From: CAVOJV01 sp963696325
GTDB taxonomy: Bacteria; Pseudomonadota; Gammaproteobacteria; Competibacterales; Competibacteraceae
Assembly (NCBI GenBank): GCA_963696325.1
Contig: CAVOJV010000010.1
Coordinates: 1-56,436 of the forward strand
Direction of reading: 5' to 3'
DNA length: 56,436 nucleotides
This document shows, one piece after another, positions 45,502 through 53,588 of the stretch; within the stretch, counting starts at the first letter, position 1, and every line of letters begins with the position of its first letter. Under the pieces are notes generated by a model that did no database searches, was not told the DNA's origin, and worked only from the letters and a program-made list of their open reading frames with translations. Made by a program: the position numbers and the translations under genes.

Positions 45502-46798
45502 CAGTAACCTTACGCCTGCCGTGGCAAATACTACCGCCATCATTACTGCTGGACTCAAGCACCGTCATGCGGCCGAAAAGCGCTTTAAATTATATGGCTT
45601 GATTGCCATCACCCTCGGCCTCTTATCGGTCCTGCTGTTATTTGTCGATATCATCAGCAAGGGCTACCCGGCCTTTCAGCAGACCTTCGTTAAGCTGGAA
45701 ATCAAGTTTGACGAGGCTTCCCTGGACCCCACCGGCAGCCGTGATCCGCAGGTATTGGCCAGCGCAGATTACGGCGCGTTGGTAAAAGCCGCCCTGCGCG
45801 AGCTGTTCCCTGACGTGGCGGGGCGGGAAGAACGCCGGGCGCTGTATGGTCTGATCAGCTCCGGCGCCAGTTTTCAACTACAGGATATGGTGCTCAAGAA
45901 TCCCGCACTGATTGGCACCACTCAGTCCGTGTGGGTTCCCGCTGCCGCCACGGTGGATACTTTTATCAAGGGTGGTATCGACCGGGATACAACGGAAATC
46001 AACCGTTCCCTTAAGGACAACCAAATCGTCTGGATCGATAAGCTGGTTGCTTCAGGGGACGTGGAAAAACAGTTCAACAAGGCTTTCTTTACCAATGGCG
46101 ACTCCCGCGAACCGGAATTGGCGGGTATTCGCGGCGCGCTCATGGGTTCCATCTACACGCTGCTGGTGACCATGGCACTTTCTTTCCCGATGGGGGTGGC
46201 GACGGCCTTGTATCTGGAGGAGTTCGCCGCTAAAAACAGATGGTCCGACCTAATCGAGGTCAATATCAACAACCTGGCGGCTGTGCCGTCCATCATCTAC
46301 GGACTGCTGGGCTTGGCTGTATACCTGCAATTTTTTGGCCTGCCGCGCTCGGCACCCTTGGTGGGTGGTCTGGTGCTGACTCTGATGACACTGCCCATCA
46401 TCATCATCGCCAGTCGCGCCGCGCTGAAATCGGTGCCGCCATCGATACGCGAAGCTGCCTTGGGGATGGGTGCATCAAAGATGCAAATGGTCTTTCATCA
46501 CGTTCTGCCACTGGCCATGCCTGGCATGTTAACCGGCGCCATTATCGGCATGGCCCATGCTTTGGGCGAAACGGCGCCCTTGTTGATGATCGGCATGGTC
46601 GCTTTTATCGTGGATATACCGCACGGCATCCTGGACCCAGCCACGGTGTTGCCCGTGCAAATCTATCTGTGGGCAGACCTTCCAGAACGGGCGTTTGTTG
46701 AGCGCACCTCGGCCGCCATCATGGTGTTGCTCGCCTTTTTAATTACCATGAATGCCGTGGCCGTTATCCTGCGCAGACGCTTCGAGCGACGCTGGTAG
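45494..46798 (+). CDS. pstA: Phosphate ABC transporter permease PstA
   Basis: Second permease, 434 residues, with a long periplasmic insertion after the first span (about 55-210) that E. coli PstA lacks. The transport core includes LRGALMGSIYTLLVTMALSF (here IRGALMGSIYTLL), FPMGVATALYLEEFAAKNRW, NNLAAVPSIIYGLLGLAVYL, the coupling loop EAALGMGASKMQMVFHHVLP and GMAHALGETAPLLMIGMVAF. It is translationally coupled to pstC, and pstB follows after 44 bases. Confidence 0.97.
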   Translation: MNNSNLTPAVANTTAIITAGLKHRHAAEKRFKLYGLIAITLGLLSVLLLFVDIISKGYPAFQQTFVKLEIKFDEASLDPTGSRDPQVLASADYGALVKAALRELFPDVAGREERRALYGLISSGASFQLQDMVLKNPALIGTTQSVWVPAAATVDTFIKGGIDRDTTEINRSLKDNQIVWIDKLVASGDVEKQFNKAFFTNGDSREPELAGIRGALMGSIYTLLVTMALSFPMGVATALYLEEFAAKNRWSDLIEVNINNLAAVPSIIYGLLGLAVYLQFFGLPRSAPLVGGLVLTLMTLPIIIIASRAALKSVPPSIREAALGMGASKMQMVFHHVLPLAMPGMLTGAIIGMAHALGETAPLLMIGMVAFIVDIPHGILDPATVLPVQIYLWADLPERAFVERTSAAIMVLLAFLITMNAVAVILRRRFERRW

Positions 46799-46842
46799 GA
46801 CCCGGTCAGAGGTAGATAGATGAACGCTGAAAGAGGAATGCT

Positions 46843-47730
46843 ATGAATACCGCAACCATTCAAGAGCGAATTAGCATGGCAACAGGCATGCAACCGGACA
46901 CCAAAATACAAGACAAGCCCATCGCCAAAGTCGGTTATGAAGACCGCAGGACGGTTGGAGAGATCACCGTCGACAACCCCAAGATGACTTGCCGCGATGT
47001 CAACGTTTACTATGCTGAGAAGCACGCCATCAAAAATGTGACCATCGACATCGGAGCCAACGAAGTCATCGCGTTTATCGGTCCGTCGGGCTGTGGCAAA
47101 TCCACTTTTCTGCGCTGCTTGAACCGTATGAACGATACTATCGACATCTGCCGGGTAACCGGCCAAATGGTGCTCGATGGCCAGGATATCTACGACAAGA
47201 ATCTGGACGTGGTGCAGTTGCGCGCCCGCGTGGGCATGGTATTCCAGAAACCCAACCCCTTTCCCAAATCCATCTACGAAAATATCGCTTACGGTCCCCG
47301 CATCCATGGCCTCTCCAACAGCAAGGCCGAGCTTGATGAGCTGGTTCATAAATGTCTGCAGAAAGCAGGTTTATGGGAGGAAGTCAAAGATCGGCTGGAT
47401 AATCCTGGAACCGGTCTCTCGGGCGGCCAACAGCAGCGTCTGTGTATCGCCCGCGCCATCTCGGTCAGTCCTGAGGTGATCTTGATGGATGAGCCCTGCT
47501 CTGCCTTAGATCCTATCGCCACGGCGAAAATTGAAGAACTGATGGACGAGCTCCGCGAGAACTACACGATCGTCATCGTTACGCACTCCATGCAGCAGGC
47601 CGCCCGTGTTTCCCAGCGCGTAGCCTACTTCCATCTAGGCGATTTGATCGAGGTGGGCGAAACCGAGCTGATCTTCACCAATCCCCGCCATAAGCTGACC
47701 GAAGATTACATCACCGGCCGTTTTGGTTGA
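46843..47730 (+). CDS. pstB: Phosphate ABC transporter ATP-binding protein PstB
   Basis: ATPase of the Pst system, 295 residues with an extended N-terminus of about 45. Walker A is FIGPSGCGKSTFLRCLNRMN; Q-loop GMVFQKPNPFPKSIYEN; signature GLSGGQQQRLCIARAI; Walker B VILMDEPCSALDPIATAKIE; H-switch VIVTHSMQQAARVSQRVAYF. AGAGGA lies five bases before the ATG. phoU follows directly. Confidence 0.98.
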   Translation: MNTATIQERISMATGMQPDTKIQDKPIAKVGYEDRRTVGEITVDNPKMTCRDVNVYYAEKHAIKNVTIDIGANEVIAFIGPSGCGKSTFLRCLNRMNDTIDICRVTGQMVLDGQDIYDKNLDVVQLRARVGMVFQKPNPFPKSIYENIAYGPRIHGLSNSKAELDELVHKCLQKAGLWEEVKDRLDNPGTGLSGGQQQRLCIARAISVSPEVILMDEPCSALDPIATAKIEELMDELRENYTIVIVTHSMQQAARVSQRVAYFHLGDLIEVGETELIFTNPRHKLTEDYITGRFG

Positions 47731-47792
47731 TGATATCTCGCGCAATGCAGGCGGTCATGAACAATGGCAACGTCGGAGGAGAACTTTTAAGT

Positions 47793-48539
47793 ATGGCTAT
47801 AGGCACAGGCGAACATACCGTCAAACGTTATGACCAGGAACTCTCGCAGTTGCGCGGCCTGGTGCTGGAGATGGGCGGCTTGGTGGAAGAGCAGATCAAG
47901 AGCGCAGTGAAGGCACTGGACGATGAGGACTTTAAAACTGCCCGGGAAGTGATTGCCCGCGACCAGGTGGTCAATGGCCTGGAAGTCAAAGCCAGTGACC
48001 TCGGCATTAGCTTGCTCGCCTTGCGCCAACCCGCTGCCAGCGACCTCAGGCTGATCATGTCTCTGTCCAAAATCATTACCGACCTGGAGCGTATCGGCGA
48101 CGAGGCCGAGAAGATCGCTCGCATGGTGGTGCACATCTACGACAGCAGCAATAGCCCGCCGAGCAACCGGCTGTTTCGGGATGTGATGACCATGGCGCAT
48201 CTGGCATTGAACATGCTCCACGACGCCATGGACGCCCTGGCGCGCCAAGATTTGGAGAAGGCCGTGGAAGTCACCCAGGGCGACGATGAGCTGGACCGGG
48301 AGTATCAATCCGCGTTACGCCGTCTGATGACGTATATGATGGAAGACCCTCGCACCATCGGTCACGGCATTGATGTCATGTTCATGATCAAAGCGCTGGA
48401 GCGCATGGGCGATCATGCCAAGAATATCGCCGAGTACATCATCTACCTGGTCAGGGGCAAGGATGTACGGCATCAAAGCAATATCAGCGATTTGACCAAG
48501 GACAATCCACCGGACAAAGACGCTCCCAAGGTGCGCTAA
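47793..48539 (+). CDS. phoU: Phosphate signalling protein PhoU
   Basis: Negative regulator linking Pst to the PhoR sensor. It has 248 residues with two PhoU helical repeats: HTVKRYDQELSQLRGLVLEM, VEEQIKSAVKALDDEDFKTA, SLSKIITDLERIGDEAEKIA and MFMIKALERMGDHAKNIAEY (E/DxxxD metal motifs in both halves). I chose the ATG at 47793 (MAIGTGEHTVKRYDQEL), preceded by GGAGGAG; in-frame starts back to 47727 would overlap pstB. phoB and phoR are not in the window. Confidence 0.96.
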   Translation: MAIGTGEHTVKRYDQELSQLRGLVLEMGGLVEEQIKSAVKALDDEDFKTAREVIARDQVVNGLEVKASDLGISLLALRQPAASDLRLIMSLSKIITDLERIGDEAEKIARMVVHIYDSSNSPPSNRLFRDVMTMAHLALNMLHDAMDALARQDLEKAVEVTQGDDELDREYQSALRRLMTYMMEDPRTIGHGIDVMFMIKALERMGDHAKNIAEYIIYLVRGKDVRHQSNISDLTKDNPPDKDAPKVR

Positions 48540-48554
48540 CCGCTTGCCCTGCTT

Positions 48555-48585
48555 GGCTAGAGGGGGTTTGCTAACCCCTCTAGCC
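48555..48585. terminator. Hairpin between convergent phoU and DUF1028 genes
   Basis: GGCTAGAGGGG (48555-48565) pairs perfectly with CCCCTCTAGCC (48575-48585) across a nine-base loop. It lies 15 bases after phoU and 17 bases after the end of the convergent gene. No T-tract on either side, so it may terminate poorly, but position and strength suggest a shared end. Confidence 0.6.
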
Positions 48586-48602
48586 CCGGCGGCGATCCAT
48601 TA

Positions 48603-49475
48603 TCACGGGTGCCGCAACCAGGTGGCATGTTTGCTGCGGATGTCCTCGAGCACTTCCAGGTCAATCAGATCGTCCTCTCGGATACGCTCGTCATAGTTTT
48701 CCCAACCCATGAAATCGTGCAGGGCCTTTTGGGTGGTCGCGTCGAAGATCCCGGTGGCAGCACCCCTGTAGAAGCCGCGGGCGCGGAGAATCTGTTGCAA
48801 TTCATTAGCAATCGCCATATCCACAGGGACGAGATTGGCGGGGTCGCTGCGGAAAAAAGTCAGGCGGTGCAGGGCGTAAAGCCGCGCCAGTTCCTGAATG
48901 GGGGCAGGATGATCGTAGACGGAAATATCCACATAGCGGTCATCGAAACCACCGTAGCCGCCACCCTCGCGCACCACCAGTAGAGCAGCGGACTGTTGGC
49001 CGCGGCGGTCACCACCAGCCGCCTGACCGGCAGCGAGGGAGGCGAGCAAGCGTTCGCTGAGCGGTCCCGCCGTCCGCCGAAAGGCTTGCGTCATGTCTTT
49101 CAAAACGGATTCCCCCGCAAGGGTGTTGCCCTGTACCGCAAAATGCTCCCCGTTCAAGCCACCCGAGTAAGCGAAGCAGCGAGCCCCAGTGAAGTTGGCG
49201 ACACGTCCATGAGTGTCGACAATTCCCACCTGCCGATAATCCCGCTGGGAGTCGTTGCCGGTCAGGATATCGATAGCCTGCTGCGGCGCCGCTCCACTGT
49301 CCAGCAGCGCCAGTCCCTTGGGTCCATAGCTGGTATTGCAGTAAGACTGGGTCGCCACCGCGCCAATTCCGGCTCGGGCAAAGGGAATGGTCACGCCCAC
49401 GTTGGGAAACTTGGATTGCACCGCGACCCCCAGGTCACCATTAGCAGGATCGAATGCCACGATCGAAAAAGTCAC
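48603..49475 (-). CDS. DUF1028 protein with C-terminal peptidoglycan-binding-like domain
   Basis: A 290-residue protein. The N-terminal DUF1028 (about 1-200) has an Ntn-hydrolase-like start TFSIVAFDPANGDLGVAVQS, then AVATQSYCNTSYGPKGLALL, VGIVDTHGRVANFTGARCFA and GYGGFDDRYVDISVYDHPAP. A smaller C-terminal domain (about 220-290) resembles the putative peptidoglycan-binding module often fused to DUF1028 (ANELQQILRARGFYRGAATG, KALHDFMGWENYDERI). The start GTG at 49475 (MTFSIVAFDP) fits the family; an upstream GTG at 49499 adds eight residues. No signal peptide. Biochemical role unknown. It converges on phoU. Confidence 0.85.
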   Translation of the reverse strand: MTFSIVAFDPANGDLGVAVQSKFPNVGVTIPFARAGIGAVATQSYCNTSYGPKGLALLDSGAAPQQAIDILTGNDSQRDYRQVGIVDTHGRVANFTGARCFAYSGGLNGEHFAVQGNTLAGESVLKDMTQAFRRTAGPLSERLLASLAAGQAAGGDRRGQQSAALLVVREGGGYGGFDDRYVDISVYDHPAPIQELARLYALHRLTFFRSDPANLVPVDMAIANELQQILRARGFYRGAATGIFDATTQKALHDFMGWENYDERIREDDLIDLEVLEDIRSKHATWLRHP

Positions 49476-49581
49476 TGACGGATCTCTCTCCCTAATCACT
49501 CAAACGAGCAGACTAAACGGCGTCTGCTGACAGAACGCTATCTTCCGGTGCACAGCCATGTTCCTGCGTTGTCAGGCAGGC

Positions 49582-50256
49582 TCATCGTGACGCAGCCATT
49601 CGCATGGGAACCAATTCCAACAACGGTTCAACAACAGGCGGTTTATTGTTAACGGCTCGCAACAAAGTCCAATAACCAAGCAGATTGACGGGGGTACTGG
49701 TTATCACGTCCAGGCCCGTTTCCCGTATAAAATTTTTGAGGGAAAAATCCGGGCGAAACCCCAGCATTTTCGATAAAGGTGCAATCAGTTTCTCCATGCC
49801 ACCGATGACCGGGTTGGAGCTGTGGAAATGGTTGACGATAAATAACTCGCCACCGGGTTTGCAAACCCGGTGCATTTCTTCCACCAAACGCTGGGGATGG
49901 GGCACCACGGAAGCAACATACATGGCAACCACTTTGTCAAAGCTGTTGTCCGCAAACGTCATCTGCTCGGCATCCATTTCGAATAACTCCACCTGCTTTA
50001 GATCGTCTCGTTTCTTACGTGCCCGGGCCCGCGCAAGCATCTCGGCGGACAGGTCAATGCCGGTAATGGTCACGGTTGACGGATACATTGGCAAAGACAA
50101 ACCAGTCCCGACACCCACTTCCAGAATACAGTCCCCCGACTGACAGTGTATTGCATCGATAACCGCTTTCCGGCCTGGCTGAAACACCGCACCAAAGTAG
50201 AAATCATATCCACGAGCATAGCGTCGATAGGACTTCTGGATCGCATCGATATCCAA
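49582..50256 (-). CDS. SAM-dependent methyltransferase, PmtA-like
   Basis: A 224-residue class I methyltransferase. Start TTG at 50256 (MDIDAIQKSYRRYARGYDFY), chosen because AAGGAG lies seven bases upstream. Motif I is ILEVGVGTGLSLPMYP, then TGIDLSAEMLARARARK, MDAEQMTFADNSFDKVVAMY and CKPGGELFIVNHFHS. The pattern YARxYDxxFG...GRxxxI near the start and NHFHSSNP after motif IV resemble bacterial phosphatidylethanolamine N-methyltransferases (PmtA), so phosphatidylcholine synthesis is the leading guess, but ubiquinone-type C-methyltransferases look similar. It is isolated between DUF1028 and the mobile-element region. Confidence 0.75.
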   Translation of the reverse strand: MDIDAIQKSYRRYARGYDFYFGAVFQPGRKAVIDAIHCQSGDCILEVGVGTGLSLPMYPSTVTITGIDLSAEMLARARARKKRDDLKQVELFEMDAEQMTFADNSFDKVVAMYVASVVPHPQRLVEEMHRVCKPGGELFIVNHFHSSNPVIGGMEKLIAPLSKMLGFRPDFSLKNFIRETGLDVITSTPVNLLGYWTLLRAVNNKPPVVEPLLELVPMRMAASR

Positions 50257-50676
50257 ATTTGTACTCCTTAACTTGTCTGGGACACCAGACAATGATCTTT
50301 AGTAATTGCAGAATATGGCAACGCCACGTAGAAAAACCCCTTGATCGCAGTCATGCAATCAGTTCATCAAAACATTTCCTCCCAATTGTACCCCTAGGCC
50401 CTTCCCTACATAAAGCCCGTCAAGCCACGTTTGCCAAGTGGACTATACACTATATCCGCCCGCCATCTTAAGAAACAATCGCACTGAGGTGTTATCACGC
50501 GCCCTTGATTAACAACAACTCCTTATTGTTCAAACCATACCGCTGCAACTACTTCCCCTTAAAACCCATCTTCCAGAGCCAAAATCTAGTAATTTTTTGT
50601 CGGTCAATAAGATACGTTAATCTTTGGCTTCTTATGTGGTCACTAAGTATTCAATAATTGACTTTATATTAATAAT
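50257..50676. other. AT-rich gene-free flank of the insertion sequence
   Basis: About 420 bases with no supported coding region, repeat or RNA. Base composition is visibly more AT-rich than the neighbouring core genes. The methyltransferase promoter should be at its left side. The right edge (TAATAAT at 50670-50676) is the likely target duplication of the insertion sequence. Confidence 0.45.
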
Positions 50677-50692
50677 TTGGACTTTGGACAAA
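50677..50692 (+). repeat. Left terminal inverted repeat of the insertion sequence
   Basis: TTGGACTTTGGACAAA, exactly complementary to 52285-52300. It forms the outer end of the element next to the TAATAAT duplication. Confidence 0.9.
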
Positions 50693-50713
50693 TTTAACTG
50701 GCAGGATAAAAAA

Positions 50714-50771
50714 ATCGTTCAGTCTCGTAAAATGAGAATGTTATAAACCAAAAGCCAGGAGACTGAACGAT
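50714..50771 (+). promoter_or_regulatory. Hairpin that would occlude the transposase ribosome site
   Basis: A perfect 13-bp inverted repeat: ATCGTTCAGTCTC (50714-50726) and GAGACTGAACGAT (50759-50771). The right arm covers the end of the Shine-Dalgarno sequence (AGGAG, 50757-50761) and the first two bases of the ATG at 50770. A transcript entering from outside would contain both arms and hide the start. A TATAAA at 50742-50747 lies in the loop, so a transcript starting from it (about 50754) would lack the left arm and be translatable. IS10 and IS50 protect themselves from read-through in this way; application here is inference from sequence. Confidence 0.75.
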
Positions 50772-52220
50772 GTTAAAAAAATCACCGACACCGTCGTTGG
50801 AGCTCTGACGAACTTCCGGCAACGGCTGTATGACTTGTTTATTTACCGGGCAGACGCCCTCTTCAACCTGCTGGACAGTCTGAGTGGGAACACGACGGCC
50901 CAATCGGTGGTGGAACTAAGTCTCAACGCCCCCTTTACCCGGCAGTATAGCAGCCTGCACGATGGAGTGGATAACCTGCGGCTGAGGGGGTCCAGTGCGG
51001 AGATGGCGCCCGCGGCTACGGGTGCGCCGCCGATGGACTGGGTGGGGTTGATCGCGGACGCGCTACCCCGTCCAGCCGAGCGTCCATTCTGGCTGCTGGG
51101 GCTCGATACCACGCCAGCGGTGCGACCCTTTGCCGAGCCGTTGGCGGACCGTGGCGTGGTCTATTACCCGAACCCGGCGCCGGGCAACAAGCCCATTGGA
51201 GTAGGACACCGCTACTCGGTGTTGGCCCTGCTGCCGGAACGGAGCCCGCGGGAGGCGCCCTGGGTCGTGCCCCTCAGCTGTGAGCGGGTACCCACGGCGA
51301 AGAAGGCCCGGGAGGTAGCGGTAGAGCAGGTGGTGGACGTGTTGACCCACCCGCGGCTGCCGTTGGGGCGGGAGCTGAGCGTAGCAGTGGTGGACTCGCA
51401 CTACCGCCAAGCCACTTACCTGAGCCCGGTCGGCGGCTATAATCAGCACGTGGTGATCGCGCGGCTGCCGGTCAATCGGACGCTGTACCGGGTGCCCCCT
51501 CCCGGCGCCAAGCCGGGACCGGGTCATCCACTTTGGTATGGGGATCTGGTCAAACTGTCGCGGGCGGAGACCTTGGGACCCCCGGACGACGCTGCGGAAC
51601 TTGACTGGTATACCCGTCAGGGGCGACGGTTACGGGTTCAACTACACCGCTGGCAGGACCTGTTGATGGGTGGCAAGCGCGGCGCACCGATGCAGGAACG
51701 TCCGTTCGACCTGATCCGCGCCACGGTGACAGATGCGCAGGGCAAGCCGCTGTTTCAACGTCCGCTGTGGTTGCTGGTGCTGGGTTCGCGACGGCGGGAG
51801 GTCGCCCTGGTCCAGGCGTATCAGGCGTACTGTCAGCGCTATGATTTGGAACACTTTTTTCGGTTTGGCAAGACCAAGCTGTTGCTGGACCGGTATCAGA
51901 CCCCTTGTGTCGAGCACGAGGAGCACTGGTGGCAGTTGGTCTGTCTGGCCTATATCCAGCTGTGGCTGGCCGCTCCCCTGGCGGTCTGGCTGCCCAGGCC
52001 GTGGGAGCGCTATTCTGTCACCGAGTCCGCGCGGGCGGTGCCTGGGCCAGGGCAGGTGCAGCGGCAGTTCGAGCGAATTATTCGGCAGATTGGGACACCG
52101 GCCCGGTTGCCCAAACAGCGGGGTAATTCCCCAGGGCGGACGCCGGGATACTGTCCCGGTTCCCGTCCACGCCAACCGGTAGTGTTCAAAAGCAGGCCTT
52201 CCCTTAAAAAGGCGGCTTGA
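50770..52220 (+). CDS. IS4/IS701-type transposase, requires -1 frameshift
   Basis: DDE transposase of about 483 residues. The ATG at 50770 has AGGAG eight bases upstream, but the zero frame stops after MLKKSPTPSLEL. A -1 shift on the seven-A run at 50775-50781 instead gives MLKK-ITDTVVGALTNFRQR, which continues without interruption to 52220. Catalytic residues, counted in the shifted product, are D113 (WLLGLDTTPAV), D209 (VAVVDSHYRQ) and E361 in the Y-x2-E..FR..K signature (RYDLEHFFRFGKTKLLL). The conserved N-terminal LTNFRQRLYDLFIYRADALF lies before any other start codon, so the upstream start is needed. Whether the shift is programmed, produced by transcript slippage, or reflects one missing A in the read cannot be settled here. 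Confidence 0.88.
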
Positions 52221-52284
52221 GGCGCTCGGAAATCCTCTCCGGTTCATCCGGAATGGCCGCTTTTTCAAAGCGGAAAGGGTTAGG

Positions 52285-52300
52285 TTTGTCCAAAGTCCAA
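52285..52300 (-). repeat. Right terminal inverted repeat of the insertion sequence
   Basis: TTTGTCCAAAGTCCAA, the exact complement of the left end. The TAATAAT copy follows at 52301-52307. Confidence 0.9.
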
Positions 52301-52322
52301 TAATAATATATACACTCTATAA

Positions 52323-52501
52323 TACTCGACTTTGGCCATTTTTGCCGATAGAGAAAGCCCATAGAATATGGCTTTCAGAAGCAATAACTTAAAATTCGTA
52401 AAGTCAACGTTTTTGCGTGATATGCTCTAATTGGGACGTTACTCTGTTAAACCACGATGGATTCTGGGCTGCCTCATGTGGAAAATGGCCAAAGTCGAGT
52501 A
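52323..52501. mobile_element. MITE-like element, 179 bp
   Basis: Perfect 20-bp terminal inverted repeats TACTCGACTTTGGCCATTTT (52323-52342) and its complement (52482-52501) enclose 139 bases without coding potential. Each repeat begins or ends with TA, as expected if the element duplicated a TA target (Tc1/IS630-type insertion) with 18-bp ends. It lies 22 bases after the intact insertion sequence. The helper transposase is not identified; the ends differ from those of the neighbouring insertion sequence, though both contain GACTTTGG. Confidence 0.75.
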
Positions 52502-52965
52502 ATAGTGGTCACTATTTTTATCGACGATCCTACCTGTACGCGCCAAGGCAACGCCTTTCGACGCGTCCTGTTGCGCACCTCCTATCGCGTCAACGGCCAA
52601 GTCTGCCATGATACCCTGACGAACTTGTCTCACTGCTCCAACGAAGAGATCCAAGCCCTTAAGCTCGCCCTTAAACACAAGGGCCAATTGACTCAGCTGG
52701 GGGTGCTCAGTGAGGCGGTGCGCACCCAGCAGGGCTTAGCAGTGGACGCGGTCTGGGTGTTAGACTAGTTAGCCAAACGGCTGGGACTGGTCAAGGCATT
52801 GGGGCGAGGTCGCCCTGCAAAATTGTTGTTATGGCTGGTCTTGGCGAGCGTTATTGCCCAAGGGTCCAGGCTGTCGGCCGTGCGCTTGGCGCAAGCTCAT
52901 GCCGGATGTGACATCCTGGCACTCGAGGCCTTTAACGAACTCCTCAGTCGCAACTTCTCGGTCTA
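52457..52965 (+). pseudogene. IS1634-type transposase, N-terminal fragment with internal stop
   Basis: The reading AFRRVLLRTSYRVNGQVCHD, TLTNLSHCSNEEIQALKLAL and LSEAVRTQQGLAVDAVWVLD matches the start of IS1634-family transposases (VLLRESYREGGKV..RTLANLS type). A TAG at 52766-52768 interrupts it where relatives have YQLAKRLG; the same frame then continues LAKRLGLVKALGRGRPAKLL, SRLSAVRLAQAHAGCDILAL and EAFNELLSRNFSV to a TAA at 52965. CAG to TAG is a single transition. All of the catalytic DDE region is missing beyond this. The fragment's first codons overlap the MITE-like right end. Confidence 0.75.
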
Positions 52966-53045
52966 ATCGTCGGACAAGACGGCCCGCGGCTGATTATTGA
53001 TCCAGCCGGTCAAGCGCCATCTAAGCGGGTGCTTTGAGTGATGAT
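52966..53045. other. Short spacer between two transposase remnants
   Basis: Eighty bases with no supported feature; probably residual insertion-sequence DNA. Confidence 0.3.
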
Positions 53046-53489
53046 TCAGGAGACCGCAGGCGGATCGGCTGGTTCCCCCTCTTCAGTGCCCTGGAAAGCG
53101 CGCCGGATCTGCGCGATGAGGCTGCTGGGTGGGAGATCGAGGAGTTGTTTGAGGACGAGCATGACCAGGACCTGGCGGACGGTTTTTTCCGACGGCAGGT
53201 GGCGTGAGCGAGTCCGCAAATAGAGTTGATGATGTTGCCAGACCTCGGTGCCAAAGCGCAGGGCGATTAGTTGCAACAACCCCTGGGCGACCAGCGCGCA
53301 GAAGACGAAAACTTCATAGGCTTGCCAACAGGCGGCGACGGTGGGTTGATGCTCAGCCGCAGGGGTCTTCAAGGAGCGATTCGGGGTAGGACGGCGGGCG
53401 TGGCGCGGCAAGCGCAGGGTCCAGAAGTGAAAACGAAAGGCGCCGAGGAGATTTTTCAAGACGGCGAACAGGATTTCGATATACCATCC
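53046..53489 (-). pseudogene. Transposase C-terminal fragment
   Basis: An open reading of about 147 codons begins GWYIEILFAVLKNLLGAFRF, then HFWTLRLPRHARRPTPNRSL, EVFVFCALVAQGLLQLIALR, LRTRSRHLPSEKTVRQVLVM. This is the tail that follows the last catalytic Glu in IS4-like transposases (W.IE..F...K, then a helical region with GLLQ and a L RT...SE..V pattern). The N-terminal three quarters are absent, and a TAG precedes it at 53490-53492. The break coincides with TAATGCCG at 53491-53498. Confidence 0.6.
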
Positions 53490-53588
53490 CTAATGCCGCT
53501 ATAACATTGACAGGCCCAGAGATTACGCCGATTGTAGGTCGGGAAGCGCTATTGGCGCTAGTACACTGGCTAGCGAGGCGAACTGACC

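Larger units (their letters stand above)
50677..52300 (+). mobile_element. Insertion sequence with DDE transposase, apparently complete
   Basis: A 1,624-bp element bounded by perfect 16-bp terminal inverted repeats: TTGGACTTTGGACAAA at 50677-50692 and its complement at 52285-52300. TAATAAT stands directly outside both ends (50670-50676 and 52301-52307), consistent with a 7-bp target duplication, although the target is AT-rich. It carries one transposase gene of the IS4/IS701 superfamily with a distinctive leader (hairpin and frameshift). Ends, duplication and a long undamaged reading suggest recent insertion. Confidence 0.88.

Noticed and set aside
52457..52768. A free-standing 103-residue gene
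   Set aside because: Its sequence is the N-terminus of an IS1634-type transposase that resumes in the same frame after the TAG.
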